In this document: piece by piece, positions 25,732 through 34,332 of the stretch
Layout: each line of letters begins with the position of its first letter
Numbering within the stretch: the first letter of the stretch is position 1
Assembly: GCF_005937985.2 (NCBI RefSeq)
Contig: NZ_CP042172.1
Span: forward strand, 434,001-498,000
DNA length: 64,000 bases
Reading direction: 5' to 3'
Origin: Arthrobacter sp. KBS0702
GTDB taxonomy: Bacteria; Actinomycetota; Actinomycetes; Actinomycetales; Micrococcaceae
Translations under genes and position numbers: made by a program
The notes under the pieces: model-generated
Seen by the model: only the letters and a program-made list of their open reading frames with translations
What the model was told of the DNA's origin: nothing
The model's database searches: none

Positions 25732-27480
25732 ATGGCCAAGGAACTTGCCACCCAGCTTGTCGAACAACTCCAGGCTGCCGGCGTGCAGCGGATTTACGGG
25801 ATCGTCGGCGACAGCCTGAATCCGATCGTCGACGCCGTCCGCAAGACCGGCGGCGCTGCGAAGGGCGGGCTCGACTGGATCCACGTCCGGCATGAGGAGG
25901 CGGCCGCGTTCGCCGCCGCGGCCGAAGCCCAGCTGACCGGCAGGCTCGCGGTCTGCGCCGGGTCCTGCGGGCCCGGGAACCTGCACCTGATCAACGGCCT
26001 GTACGACGCCAACCGCTCCGGCGCCCCGGTGCTCGCCATCGCCTCGCATATCCCCAGCAAGCAGATCGGCAGCAGCTTCTTCCAGGAAACCCACCCGGAC
26101 CGGCTCTTCAACGAGTGCTCGGTCTACTCCGAACTCATCAGCACGGCCGAGCAGGCGCCGCGGGTGATGCACAGCGCCATCCAGCACGCCGTCGCACTTC
26201 GCGGCGTGGCCGTCGTGACGCTGCCCGGCGACATCGCGGGGCTGGAGGCGACCGCCGAAACCCCGGCGCCGGCAGCCTTCCGGCCGGCCGCGCTGGTGCC
26301 TGACCCGGCCAGCGTGCGGGAACTTGCGGATGCCATCAACGACGCCGGCAAGGTCGCCATCTTCGCCGGGGCCGGCGTCGACGGCGCGCATGACGAGGTG
26401 ATCGCGCTCGCCGAACTCCTCGCCGCGCCGATCGGACACTCGCTGCGCGGCAAGGACTTCATGCAGTACGACAACCCCTACGACATCGGCATGACCGGGC
26501 TGCTCGGTTACGGTGCCGCCGCCGAGGGGATCGAGGATGCGGACCTGCTGATCCTGCTCGGCACCGACTTCCCCTATGAGCAGTTCCTCCCTGGGACGCG
26601 GACGGCCCAGGTGGACCGGGCGGCGCAGAACCTGGGCCGGCGGACCGACGTCGACGTCGCCGTCCATGGCGACGTGCTGCCGACGCTGGCCGCGCTGATG
26701 CCGTTGCTGAAGCCGAAGAAGAGCCGCCGTTTCCTCGACGCGATGCTCAAGAAGCACGACCGGCTGATGAACAAGGCCGTCGGTGCGTACACCCGCAAGG
26801 TCGAAAAGACCCAGCCGATCCACCCCGAGTACGCGGCCTCGCTACTCGACCAGATTGCCGCTGAGGATGCGGTCTTCACGGCGGACACGGGTATGTGCAA
26901 CGTGTGGACGGCCCGGTACATCAACCCGCTGGGCACCCGCCGGCTGATCGGCTCCTACCTGCACGGCTCCATGGCCAACGCGCTGCCGCACGCGATCGGC
27001 GCCCAGCTGGCCTACCCGGGACGCCAGGTGGTCTCGGTTTCCGGCGACGGCGGCCTGTCGATGCTGCTGGGGGAGCTGATCACGGTCGCCGCGCACCGGC
27101 TTCCGGTCAACGTGGTGGTTTTCAATAACTCCACGCTGGGCATGGTCAAGCTGGAGATGCTGGTGGACGGGCTCCCGGATTTCGGTGTGGACGTGCCGGA
27201 TGCCAACTACGCGGAGGTTGCCCGGGCCCTCGGTTTCCATGCCGTCCGCGTGACCGACCCGGCGAAGATCGAGGCCGCCTACCGGGAGGCGTTCGCGCAC
27301 CCGGGGCCCTCCCTGGTGGAGCTCATCACGGACCCCAAGGCGCTCTCGATCCCGCCGAAGATCAAGGGTGCGCAGATCCTGGGCTTCGCCACGGCAATGT
27401 CCAAGGTGGTGCTCAACCGGGGCGCCGGTGAGGCCGTGAGCATGGCCCGCAGCAACCTGCGCAACATCCCGCGGCGCTGA
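25732..27480 (+). CDS. poxB: Pyruvate oxidase / pyruvate dehydrogenase (quinone)
   Basis: TPP- and FAD-dependent peripheral membrane enzyme that decarboxylates pyruvate to acetate and CO2 and passes electrons to quinone. 582 aa, close to E. coli PoxB (572). N-terminal GVQRIYGIVGDSLNPIVDAV and the catalytic Glu region IHVRHEEAAAFAA are present; the central FAD domain includes HSLRGKDFMQYDNPYDIGMT; the C-terminal TPP-binding motif is SGDGGLSMLL followed by VVFNNSTLGMVK. ATG 25732 with GGGAG upstream is chosen, although the frame is open further back. It follows the RamB-like gene by 89 bp, fitting acetate and pyruvate metabolism. Confidence 0.92.
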   Translation: MAKELATQLVEQLQAAGVQRIYGIVGDSLNPIVDAVRKTGGAAKGGLDWIHVRHEEAAAFAAAAEAQLTGRLAVCAGSCGPGNLHLINGLYDANRSGAPVLAIASHIPSKQIGSSFFQETHPDRLFNECSVYSELISTAEQAPRVMHSAIQHAVALRGVAVVTLPGDIAGLEATAETPAPAAFRPAALVPDPASVRELADAINDAGKVAIFAGAGVDGAHDEVIALAELLAAPIGHSLRGKDFMQYDNPYDIGMTGLLGYGAAAEGIEDADLLILLGTDFPYEQFLPGTRTAQVDRAAQNLGRRTDVDVAVHGDVLPTLAALMPLLKPKKSRRFLDAMLKKHDRLMNKAVGAYTRKVEKTQPIHPEYAASLLDQIAAEDAVFTADTGMCNVWTARYINPLGTRRLIGSYLHGSMANALPHAIGAQLAYPGRQVVSVSGDGGLSMLLGELITVAAHRLPVNVVVFNNSTLGMVKLEMLVDGLPDFGVDVPDANYAEVARALGFHAVRVTDPAKIEAAYREAFAHPGPSLVELITDPKALSIPPKIKGAQILGFATAMSKVVLNRGAGEAVSMARSNLRNIPRR

Positions 27481-27496
27481 CCCTGCCGCCGTGCCG

Positions 27497-27564
27497 CCGT
27501 TTCGACGGTTCCGTGCGGGTTCGACGTCGGGACGCATCGATCGGGCAGGGAACCGTCGAAACGG
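27497..27564. repeat. Family B palindrome, copy 1
   Basis: 68 bp. CCGTTTCGACGGTTCCGTGC at the left and GGAACCGTCGAAACGG at the right, with an inner TTCGACG / CATCGA pair. It begins 16 bp after the poxB stop; no T-tract. Confidence 0.93.
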
Positions 27565-27658
27565 CCAAAGGGGGTGGCGCGGACGAGCACCCGCTGGTTG
27601 ACTGGCCCTGGGCGGGATCTCCGCCATCTGACGCTGTCGTCCGGACCTTGGGGGCGCG

Positions 27659-28951
27659 ATGAAGCACAATGGGTTGGCAAGGATCGTAGCGGCCGTCGCC
27701 GCCGTGGCGCTGTCATTGACCGCGTGCTCGGCTTCGCCTCCGGCGCTGCGGAAGGCCGACGGGTTCGATCGAGTGGCGGCCGACCGGGCCGCCTACCCGG
27801 CCGAGCTGGACCAGCTCCGGGCATCAGCGCGGAAACTGGGCGCCGCTCTCCTCGCAGACGGCGGGGATGCGGGCAACGGGAACGTGGTTTCGTCCCCGGG
27901 CAGCCTGCTGGTCGCCTTGGCCATGCTGCGGGCCGGCGCGTCGGGGGACACGGCTGCAGAGATCGACGGCGCCCTGGGCCTCCCCGCGCAACACCGGGAT
28001 GATGCCATGAACGCAGCGCTCGCGTCCTTGGAGGCATTCGACGGCGACCCTGGCTCGGTGGACGAAAAGAACCTTCCGGCCCGCCCGCTCCTGCACACCG
28101 CGAACGGCCTGTTCGTGGACAAGGGCGTGCCCACCGGGGAGGCATACCTGCGGTCGCTGGCACTGTACTACGGGACGGGCGTGTACCCGGTGGACTTCCA
28201 GGATGAGGGCGCCACCAAACCGGCGATCGACGCATGGGTGAACAAGAACACCGGTGGCAGGGTCAAGAAAGCGCCGGCGGAGTACAGCAGAGACAACACC
28301 TTCAGCCTGCTCAACTCGGTGTACTTCGCCTCGGCGTGGAAGGTCCCCTTCGACCCGAAGGACACAGCCGATCGCCCCTTCACGACGGCGGCCGGCGGGC
28401 AGGTCTCCGTCCCCACCATGTCCAGCACCCAGGACCTCGCATCAGTCCGCGGGAGCAGCTGGCAGGCTGTGGACCTACCCTACGCCGAGGGTTTCGTGAT
28501 GCGGCTGGTGCTGCCCGACGAGGGTGCCGCCATGCCCGGCCCGCAGACCATGGCAGACGCCGCAAGCGCTCTGGCGGCGGCGGCTCCGGCCCCGACCCAG
28601 GTCTTCCTGCCGAGGTGGGACCACAAGACGGGCTTCGAGCTGCGGAAGGTCTTCGCACGCCTGGGGCTGCAGGAAATGCTGCAAACCGAGACGGACTTCG
28701 ACTGGATCCAGCCCGGCCTCCAGATCACGCAGGCCAGCCAGTTCGTCAACATCACCGTGGCAGAAAAGGGCACGATTGCGGCCGCCGCGACCCAGATCAA
28801 TGGCCAGGCCGTGAGCGGCGCGGTGCGGACGAAGTCGATCCGGTTCGACCGGCCGTTCCAATACGAGATCGTGCACGTCGAGACCGGCCTGCCGGTGTTC
28901 ATGGGCAGGGTCTCGGACCCCAGCCAGGCAGGCCCCCCGCCGTCGAGGTAG
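27659..28951 (+). CDS. Serpin family lipoprotein
   Basis: 430 aa serine-protease-inhibitor-fold protein. The signal peptide ends in lipobox LTAC, with lipidated C23, so it should be anchored on the outer face of the membrane. Serpin core motifs: SPGSLLVALAMLRAGASGDTA (helix A/B region), LLNSVYFASAWKVPFDP (the strand 3A / breach region) and the C-terminal FDRPFQYEIVH with GLPVFMGRVSDP. The reactive-centre hinge is EKGTIAAAAT (369-378), small residues as needed for loop insertion, so it should be inhibitory. By spacing, P1-P1' is about Val385-Ser386, suggesting elastase- or subtilisin-like targets. Monocistronic and flanked on both sides by family B palindromes. Confidence 0.92.
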   Translation: MKHNGLARIVAAVAAVALSLTACSASPPALRKADGFDRVAADRAAYPAELDQLRASARKLGAALLADGGDAGNGNVVSSPGSLLVALAMLRAGASGDTAAEIDGALGLPAQHRDDAMNAALASLEAFDGDPGSVDEKNLPARPLLHTANGLFVDKGVPTGEAYLRSLALYYGTGVYPVDFQDEGATKPAIDAWVNKNTGGRVKKAPAEYSRDNTFSLLNSVYFASAWKVPFDPKDTADRPFTTAAGGQVSVPTMSSTQDLASVRGSSWQAVDLPYAEGFVMRLVLPDEGAAMPGPQTMADAASALAAAAPAPTQVFLPRWDHKTGFELRKVFARLGLQEMLQTETDFDWIQPGLQITQASQFVNITVAEKGTIAAAATQINGQAVSGAVRTKSIRFDRPFQYEIVHVETGLPVFMGRVSDPSQAGPPPSR

Positions 28952-28990
28952 TAGCCCCCGAATCCGCAGTCCTGGCCGCGGCGCGCCCGG

Positions 28991-29058
28991 CCGTTTCGAT
29001 GGTTCCGTGCCGGTTCGATGCCACGCGCCATCGAGTGCGCAGGGAACCGTCGAAACGG
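28991..29058. repeat. Family B palindrome, copy 2
   Basis: 68 bp. The left arm has one change (CCGTTTCGATGG); the right arm GGAACCGTCGAAACGG is intact. Inner TTCGATG pairs with CATCGA. It lies between convergent genes: 39 bp after the serpin stop and 20 bp after the kinase stop. Confidence 0.92.
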
Positions 29059-29078
29059 AGGGCCTGGCCCCGGAACTG

Positions 29079-29942
29079 CTAGCGCGGGCCGCCCTGCCAG
29101 AGCGCGTCGAACGGGGCGCCCGAAGCCACCCGGTTCCGGATCCCCGCGGTGACAAAGTCCTTCGCCGTGCGGGCGGCCTCCAGCGGCGTCGCGCCCTTGG
29201 CCAGCTCCGCCGTCACCGCGGCGGCCAGCGAGCAGCCCGCGCCGGAGACGGCCACGTCGCCCACCTTCGGGGCCGACAGGACTTCCAGCGTCTCGCCGTC
29301 GTAGTAGACATCGACGGCGTCCGGCCCGGCCAGGCGCACACCGCCCTTGGCCAGCACGGCGGCACCGCTGAGCTCGTGGATACGGACGGCCGCGGCCTTG
29401 AGCGATTCGACGTCGGTGATTTCCAGCCCGGAAAGCGATTCGGCCTCGAAATGGTTCGGCGTGACGAACGTGGCCAGCGGCAGGATCAGCGCCTTGAGCG
29501 CCTGGTCGGTGTCCAGGGCATGGCCCGGCTCCTGGCCCTTGCAGATCAGCACCGGGTCCAGCACCACGTTCCTGAACGCGGAGTCGGCCAGCGCCGACGC
29601 CACCGTGGAGATCGTCGCCGGGCTGCCCAGCATGCCGATCTTCACGGTGTCCAGCACGGACGGCGCGCCGGACGCGGCGCCGTACGCCGCCGTCGTCGCC
29701 TCCAACTGGTCGGCGATGACCTGTTGGTCCACGGGGACGAAGCGGTGGTTCCAGCTGTCCTTCGGATCGAAGGACACGATGCACGTCAGGTTCGCGATGC
29801 CGAAGACTCCCAGTTCCTGGAAGGTCTTCAGGTCAGCCTGCGCGCCGGCCCCGCCGGTGGCCTCGGATCCGGCGATGGTCAGGGCGACGGCGGGGTAAGC
29901 GCTGGCGTCGGAGGTCACGTTTTCCACGGCGTAAGAAGTCAT
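29079..29942 (-). CDS. PfkB-type pyridoxal / hydroxymethylpyrimidine kinase
   Basis: 287 aa ribokinase-fold kinase of the ThiD/PdxK group. ALTIAGSEATGGAGAQADLKT is the N-terminal substrate and glycine motif (the family GSD is GSE here), and GDVAVSGAGCSLAAAVTAEL carries the anion hole. The catalytic aspartate of the usual GTGDxxxA motif is not at its expected place: GTGC/D is SGAGCSLAA, which resembles the Cys-dependent bifunctional PdxK/ThiD enzymes of Gram-positives. The likely reaction is ATP phosphorylation of pyridoxal or HMP. ATG 29942 (MTSYAV) is preferred to ATG 29951. Confidence 0.8.
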   Translation of the reverse strand: MTSYAVENVTSDASAYPAVALTIAGSEATGGAGAQADLKTFQELGVFGIANLTCIVSFDPKDSWNHRFVPVDQQVIADQLEATTAAYGAASGAPSVLDTVKIGMLGSPATISTVASALADSAFRNVVLDPVLICKGQEPGHALDTDQALKALILPLATFVTPNHFEAESLSGLEITDVESLKAAAVRIHELSGAAVLAKGGVRLAGPDAVDVYYDGETLEVLSAPKVGDVAVSGAGCSLAAAVTAELAKGATPLEAARTAKDFVTAGIRNRVASGAPFDALWQGGPR

Positions 29943-30085
29943 GGACCCCATCCTGCCATTCGAGGAAAACCGGCCGCATTGTGCTTATGACCAATATGAC
30001 CAAAACCCAAGTGTTCCGGATCACGGGGACTAAGGTGGCGGACGGTGTTGCTCCCTTGCGATGCCGGATCCAGGAAGGTTCATTG

Positions 30086-31501
30086 ATGAGCACCCAACTG
30101 TCCGAAGCGGCCCAGACCCGGAAAGCCGTCGGCAACATCCTCAAAGGCTCGGCCGGCAACCTCGTCGAGTGGTACGACCTCTACGTCTACACAGTCTTTG
30201 CGGCGTATTTCCAGTCGCACTTCTTCAACTCCAAGGACGATCTGCAGGCCGGGCTCGAAGCGATGGCGGTCTTCTCGACGTCGTTCCTGATGCGCCCCAT
30301 CGGCGCCTGGTTCTTCGGCCGCTACGCCGATCGCAAGGGTCGCAAGGCCGCCCTGACCCTGAGCGTGACCATGATGTCCGCTGGTTCCTTTGCGATCGCC
30401 ATCCTGCCCACGCAGCAGCAAATCGGCCTGTGGGCGATGATCCTGCTGGTGATCATCCGCGTGATCCAGGGCTTCTCGGTGGGCGGCGAATACGGCACCA
30501 GCGCCACCTACATGTCCGAGGCCGCCACCACCAAGCGCCGCGGCTTCTTCTCCAGCTTCCAGTACGTCACGCTGATCGGCGGCCAGATGCTGGCCCTGCT
30601 GGTCCTGGTGGTCCTGCAGAACGTGATGCCCAAGGGCGACCTGGGCGAATGGGGATGGCGGATCCCGTTCGCGATCGGCGGCGTCGCGGCCCTCGTGGTC
30701 CTGTGGCTGCGGCGCTCCATGGAGGAGACCGTTTCGGCCGAACAGATCGAGGCAGCCAAGGCCCCGGCAGTGGCCGGCGAAGCTCAGCCGGGAACCATGA
30801 AGCTGCTGTTCACCAGCTACTGGAAGCCGCTGCTGATTTGCATCGGCATCACGCTCGGCGGCACGGTGGCGTTCTACACGTACACCAACTTCATCCTGAA
30901 GTTCATGAATGACACCTCGGGCATCGCCAAGACCGACACCTCGGTGATCAACTTCTGGGCTCTGTTCATCTTCATGCTGCTGCAGCCGGTCTACGGCATC
31001 ATCTCCGACAAGGTGGGCCGCAAGCCGCTGCTGCTCTGGTTCGGCATCACCGGCGTCCTGTTCACCTGGCCGCTGCTCTCCGCCCTGGCCGGCACCAAGG
31101 ATCCGCTCACGGCGTTCCTGCTGATGATGGGCGGGCTGCTGATTGTCGGCGGCTACACCTCGATCAACGCCCTCGTGAAGGCCGAGCTGTTCCCCGCGTC
31201 CATCCGCGCCCTCGGCGTCGGCCTGGGCTACGCGATCGCCAACTCGCTCTTCGGCGGCACCGTCCCCCTGATCGGCGCGGCGCTGCAGAAGGCCGGCCAG
31301 GAGGAGCTGTTCTTCACGTACGTCACGGTGGCCATTGCGATCTCCCTGGTGATCTACATCTTCGCGCTGAAGAACAAGAAGGCCACGCACCTGGATCACG
31401 AACAGGGCCACGCCTGGGAGCCCGCCGACGCCGGCCTCGCCGCGGGCGCCCCTGGCCGCGAGGAAGACGACAAGAATCTCATCGACGCCTCGCGCCGGTA
31501 G
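30086..31501 (+). CDS. MHS family MFS transporter, alpha-ketoglutarate permease-like
   Basis: 471 aa, 12 helices. Metabolite:H+ symporter signatures are SAGNLVEWYDLYVYTVFAA at helix 1, FGRYADRKGRKAALT in loop 2-3, and VIQGFSVGGEYGTSATYMSE. Best comparison is KgtP-like dicarboxylate permeases; 2-oxoglutarate or a related carboxylate is a reasonable guess. AGGAAGG (30072-30078) 7 bases before ATG 30086 sets the start, though the frame opens earlier. Cytoplasmic C-terminal tail is charged. Confidence 0.88.
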   Translation: MSTQLSEAAQTRKAVGNILKGSAGNLVEWYDLYVYTVFAAYFQSHFFNSKDDLQAGLEAMAVFSTSFLMRPIGAWFFGRYADRKGRKAALTLSVTMMSAGSFAIAILPTQQQIGLWAMILLVIIRVIQGFSVGGEYGTSATYMSEAATTKRRGFFSSFQYVTLIGGQMLALLVLVVLQNVMPKGDLGEWGWRIPFAIGGVAALVVLWLRRSMEETVSAEQIEAAKAPAVAGEAQPGTMKLLFTSYWKPLLICIGITLGGTVAFYTYTNFILKFMNDTSGIAKTDTSVINFWALFIFMLLQPVYGIISDKVGRKPLLLWFGITGVLFTWPLLSALAGTKDPLTAFLLMMGGLLIVGGYTSINALVKAELFPASIRALGVGLGYAIANSLFGGTVPLIGAALQKAGQEELFFTYVTVAIAISLVIYIFALKNKKATHLDHEQGHAWEPADAGLAAGAPGREEDDKNLIDASRR

Positions 31502-31523
31502 GGTTCCGGGGGCCCTCCTGGCG

Positions 31524-31591
31524 CCGTTTCGACGGTTCCCTGCCCATTCGACGCTACGCAGCGTCTTGCACGCAGGGAACCGTCGAAGTGG
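31524..31591. repeat. Family B palindrome, copy 3
   Basis: 68 bp. The left arm CCGTTTCGACGGTTCC is intact; the right arm is degraded at its end (CGTCGAAGTGGC instead of CGTCGAAACGG). Inner GACGCTACGCAGCGTC forms a near-perfect small hairpin. 22 bp after the permease stop. Confidence 0.9.
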
Positions 31592-31672
31592 CGCACCTAA
31601 CGCGGGTACCGGCCGTCCCCGGTCTTTCGCGCGAACCCGGCTGCCGCGCGAACCACTACGAATGGAACACCC

Positions 31673-32368
31673 ATGACTACCGCCAAGACCTTCGAGGCTG
31701 CCGCCCCGCCGAAGTTCGCCTCCATCGGGTCGCCGTACTTCGGCATCATGCTGGCTGTCATGGCCGTGGTGCTGATCCTGTCCAACATCGGCGCGTCCAA
31801 GGGCGTGGAAATCGGCCCGATCGTCACCGACGGCGGGTTCTTCCTCTTCCCGCTGGCCTACATCCTGGGCGACGTCATCAGCGAGGTCTACGGCTTCAAG
31901 GTCGCGCGCAAGGCCATTGTGACCAGCTTCGCGCTGTCCGTCTTCGCGTCCCTCTGCTACTGGATCATCATCGTTCTTCCCGGCTTCGACGACGAGTACG
32001 GCGCCGCCAAGCAGTCCGCGCTGGAAGGCGCCCTGGGCCCGGTCCCGCAGATCGTGCTCGCCTCGATGCTGGCCTTCCTGGCGGGCCAGACGATCAACTC
32101 CTGGATCCTCGTCAAGATGAAGGCCCGGACCGGTGAAAATTCACTGTGGGCCCGGCTGATGGGGTCCTCCGGCGTGGGTGAATTTGTGGACACCCTGATC
32201 TTCTGCAGCATCGCCGCCTCCGTCATCGGCATTACCGACGCCGCGATGTTCGTCAACTATGTCCTCGTCGGCTTTCTCTACAAGACCCTCGTGGAGTTCG
32301 CCTTCATGCCGCTGACCACGCTCGCCATCGGGTGGGTCAAGAAGCGCGAGCCCAGCTACGGGGCGTAA
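31673..32368 (+). CDS. Queuosine precursor transporter (YhhQ/QPTR family)
   Basis: 231 aa integral membrane protein with six helices, DUF165/VUT_1 family. Members take up preQ0/preQ1 or queuine for queuosine modification of tRNA. Seen: ILSNIGASKGVEIGPIVTDG, the family LAYILGDVISEVYGF motif with conserved Asp/Glu in the membrane, and SSGVGEFVDTLIF near residue 165. Tgt is encoded 2 kb downstream on the other strand, which supports queuosine-base salvage. No preQ1 riboswitch is seen in the 81 bases before the start. Confidence 0.9.
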   Translation: MTTAKTFEAAAPPKFASIGSPYFGIMLAVMAVVLILSNIGASKGVEIGPIVTDGGFFLFPLAYILGDVISEVYGFKVARKAIVTSFALSVFASLCYWIIIVLPGFDDEYGAAKQSALEGALGPVPQIVLASMLAFLAGQTINSWILVKMKARTGENSLWARLMGSSGVGEFVDTLIFCSIAASVIGITDAAMFVNYVLVGFLYKTLVEFAFMPLTTLAIGWVKKREPSYGA

Positions 32369-32412
32369 GCCCGACGCGCGGTTCGCGTCCGCCCGTGGGG
32401 CTGCACCGCACA

Positions 32413-32480
32413 CCGTTTCGACGCTTCCGTGCCCACTCGACGCTAGGAAGCGTCTAGCCGGCAGCGGACCGTCGAAACGG
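32413..32480. repeat. Family B palindrome, copy 4
   Basis: 68 bp. Left arm CCGTTTCGACGCTTCCGTGC (one change), right arm GGACCGTCGAAACGG, inner GCTAGGAAGC hairpin. It lies 44 bp after the transporter stop. The last nine codons of the convergent AbiEi/DUF559 gene fall inside it, so the repeat provides that protein's C-terminus and stop. Confidence 0.92.
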
Positions 32481-33416
32481 CACGGAACTGGCCCCGGCGC
32501 CGCGGTTCAACGCCCGGAGGACCCGGTACTTGAACGCGACCTCATTAAACAGGTCCTTCCACTCGACGCGGATGAACGTCCAGCCCTGTTCCATCAGCGC
32601 CTTCTCGCGGCGCCGCTCGGCGAAAACGACGTCGCTCGTGGGCCGGTAGTCGAAGTACTTGGTCCTGCCGTCGAACTCCAGGGCCACCTTGCGCTCCGGC
32701 CACGCCAGATCCAGCCGGTGCTCCCCGAGCGGGGTGCGGACGACATACTGCAGCTGGGGTGGAGTGATCCCGATCCGGTCCAGCAGCTCCCTCGTAAGGC
32801 TCTCCCCGGCTGATTCGGAGCGAGGATCGGCCAACTCGAGGGCGCGGCGCAGTGCCACGACTCCGTTTCGTCCGGCCAGAGCGGCACACTGGGCGCGGAT
32901 CGTGCCGAGGTCCGCACCCATCCGCGCCGCATGATCGACCAAGATCACGGCCTGCCGCACGGTGAACATCAGGCAGCAATCCACAACCGTGCGCTCCAGC
33001 GACGTGCAGGGCAGCCCGTCGACAAAGCAGATCTCGCGACTGGCCAGGGACCGCGTGTGCGCCACGACATCGCGCCCGTGTGAAATCGGGGAGGGGCAAC
33101 CACTCTGGGTGAGGTGCACGCGGTCATCGACCTTCCAGAGCTGCAGTCCCTGAAGGCTGGCACCCGAGACATGGCTGTAAACGAACGCTCCCACCGACGT
33201 CGTCAGCGTTCCGAGGGCATGCGCCGCGATCAGCTGCCGGCGTCGGGAGGCGGCGTCCAAACCACGCCACCAGTCGCCGCGGGCGTAGCAACCGCGGCGC
33301 AGCCGGACGAGGTCAGCCCGCTGGACCAGGCGGGCGATGGCCCGGGAATTGTGTCCGGACGCCAGCAGCTCGTCCGTGCGCCAGAGATTGGGGGCTGCTG
33401 GGAGCTCAAGGTGCAT
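32454..33416 (-). CDS. AbiEi-like HTH protein fused to a DUF559/Vsr-like nuclease domain
   Basis: 320 aa. The N-terminal third resembles the AbiEi-type winged-helix (LVQRADLVRLRRGCYARGDWW). The C-terminal third resembles DUF559, a PD-(D/E)XK fold: HRLDLAWPERKVALEFDG (Asp, Glu) then QGWTFIRVEWKDLF. It is a common actinobacterial two-domain protein often called a type IV toxin-antitoxin AbiEi antitoxin, but there is no AbiEii toxin next to it, so a TA role is unproven. Palindromes B5 and B4 bracket the gene, and its stop lies in B4. Confidence 0.75.
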   Translation of the reverse strand: MHLELPAAPNLWRTDELLASGHNSRAIARLVQRADLVRLRRGCYARGDWWRGLDAASRRRQLIAAHALGTLTTSVGAFVYSHVSGASLQGLQLWKVDDRVHLTQSGCPSPISHGRDVVAHTRSLASREICFVDGLPCTSLERTVVDCCLMFTVRQAVILVDHAARMGADLGTIRAQCAALAGRNGVVALRRALELADPRSESAGESLTRELLDRIGITPPQLQYVVRTPLGEHRLDLAWPERKVALEFDGRTKYFDYRPTSDVVFAERRREKALMEQGWTFIRVEWKDLFNEVAFKYRVLRALNRGAGASSVPFRRSAAG

Positions 33417-33479
33417 GGGACCAGCTTCAGCCGCCCGCCCAGCGACTGCCCAGACAGGGACCCGGATATGTGGACAACG

Positions 33480-33547
33480 CCGTTTCGACGGTTCCGTGCG
33501 GGACCGACGCCGGCTGGCATCGAGTACGCGGGGAACCGTCGAAACGG
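33480..33547. repeat. Family B palindrome, copy 5
   Basis: 68 bp. Left CCGTTTCGACGGTTCCGTGC and right GGAACCGTCGAAACGG are both intact; the centre differs from the other copies. It is 16 bp after the dienelactone hydrolase stop and 63 bp before the start of the AbiEi/DUF559 gene (both on the minus strand). Confidence 0.93.
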
Positions 33548-33563
33548 CGAAGGGGCGGCCCCG

Positions 33564-34313
33564 TCAGGCTTTGAGTGTCCCGTCGAGGAGGCTGCGGAGC
33601 TCGCGGAAGTGCCGTTCGGTGGCCTCCGGATGGAACGCGGAGGTATCGGCCATGGAATAGCCGTGGGGTGCCCCCGCGTAGACTTCGTTGCTCGACTTCA
33701 GGCCGGCTGCGTCCAGGGCGCCGCCCAGCCGCGCGACGGCGTCGGAGTCCATGCTGCGGTCGTGGTCGGCGTGGCCGAAGACAAACCGGGCACGGGCGTT
33801 GCCGAGCGCCAGATGCGGGCTGTCGGGTTCCTCGGTCGCGAGGCCGCCGCCGTGGAAGCCGCCGCACGCGGCGACAGTTTCCGGGTGGGCGGTGGCGGTG
33901 CGCACCGCGAGCCGGGCACCCATGCAGTAGCCGACGACGCCGATGCTGCCCGGGGCGACGCCGTCGAGCTTGCCAAGAGCATCCACCCAGCTGTCGATGT
34001 CGGGCAGTGCTTTGTCCGTGGTGAGGCGGCCGACGCGCGGGAACGCGGCTGCGCCGGCGGCTTCGCGCCCCTCCTGGGTGGTCATGTCTGTGTCCGGGGC
34101 CAGCTGGGCGGCCGTCCCTTCGCGGTAGAAGACGTTCGGGGCCAGGACGACGTAGCCCCAGTCCGCGATGCGCTGGCCCATTTCCTGGATGCGGGGGCGC
34201 AGGCCGAAGGCGTCCATGTAGAGGATGACGCCCGGGAACGGGCCCTCACCGGTGGAGGGGCGGGCCACCAGGGCCTCGGCTGTACCGTCTGCGGCGGGAA
34301 TCTCGATAAACAT
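33564..34313 (-). CDS. Dienelactone hydrolase family protein
   Basis: 249 aa alpha/beta hydrolase. Nucleophile motif GVVGYCMGARLA (Cys in place of Ser, typical for DLH) near residue 131, catalytic Asp in FGHADHDRSM, and His in GAPHGYSM. Classical members hydrolyse dienelactone in chlorocatechol breakdown; many paralogues, like this isolated one, have unknown ester or lactone substrates. No aromatic-degradation genes are near. Confidence 0.9.
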   Translation of the reverse strand: MFIEIPAADGTAEALVARPSTGEGPFPGVILYMDAFGLRPRIQEMGQRIADWGYVVLAPNVFYREGTAAQLAPDTDMTTQEGREAAGAAAFPRVGRLTTDKALPDIDSWVDALGKLDGVAPGSIGVVGYCMGARLAVRTATAHPETVAACGGFHGGGLATEEPDSPHLALGNARARFVFGHADHDRSMDSDAVARLGGALDAAGLKSSNEVYAGAPHGYSMADTSAFHPEATERHFRELRSLLDGTLKA

Positions 34314-34332
34314 CCGGCCAGCCTATCCGACG

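Noticed and set aside
31592..31672. preQ1 riboswitch before the queuosine-precursor transporter
   Set aside because: The short leader lacks the preQ1 aptamer hairpin and A-rich tail.
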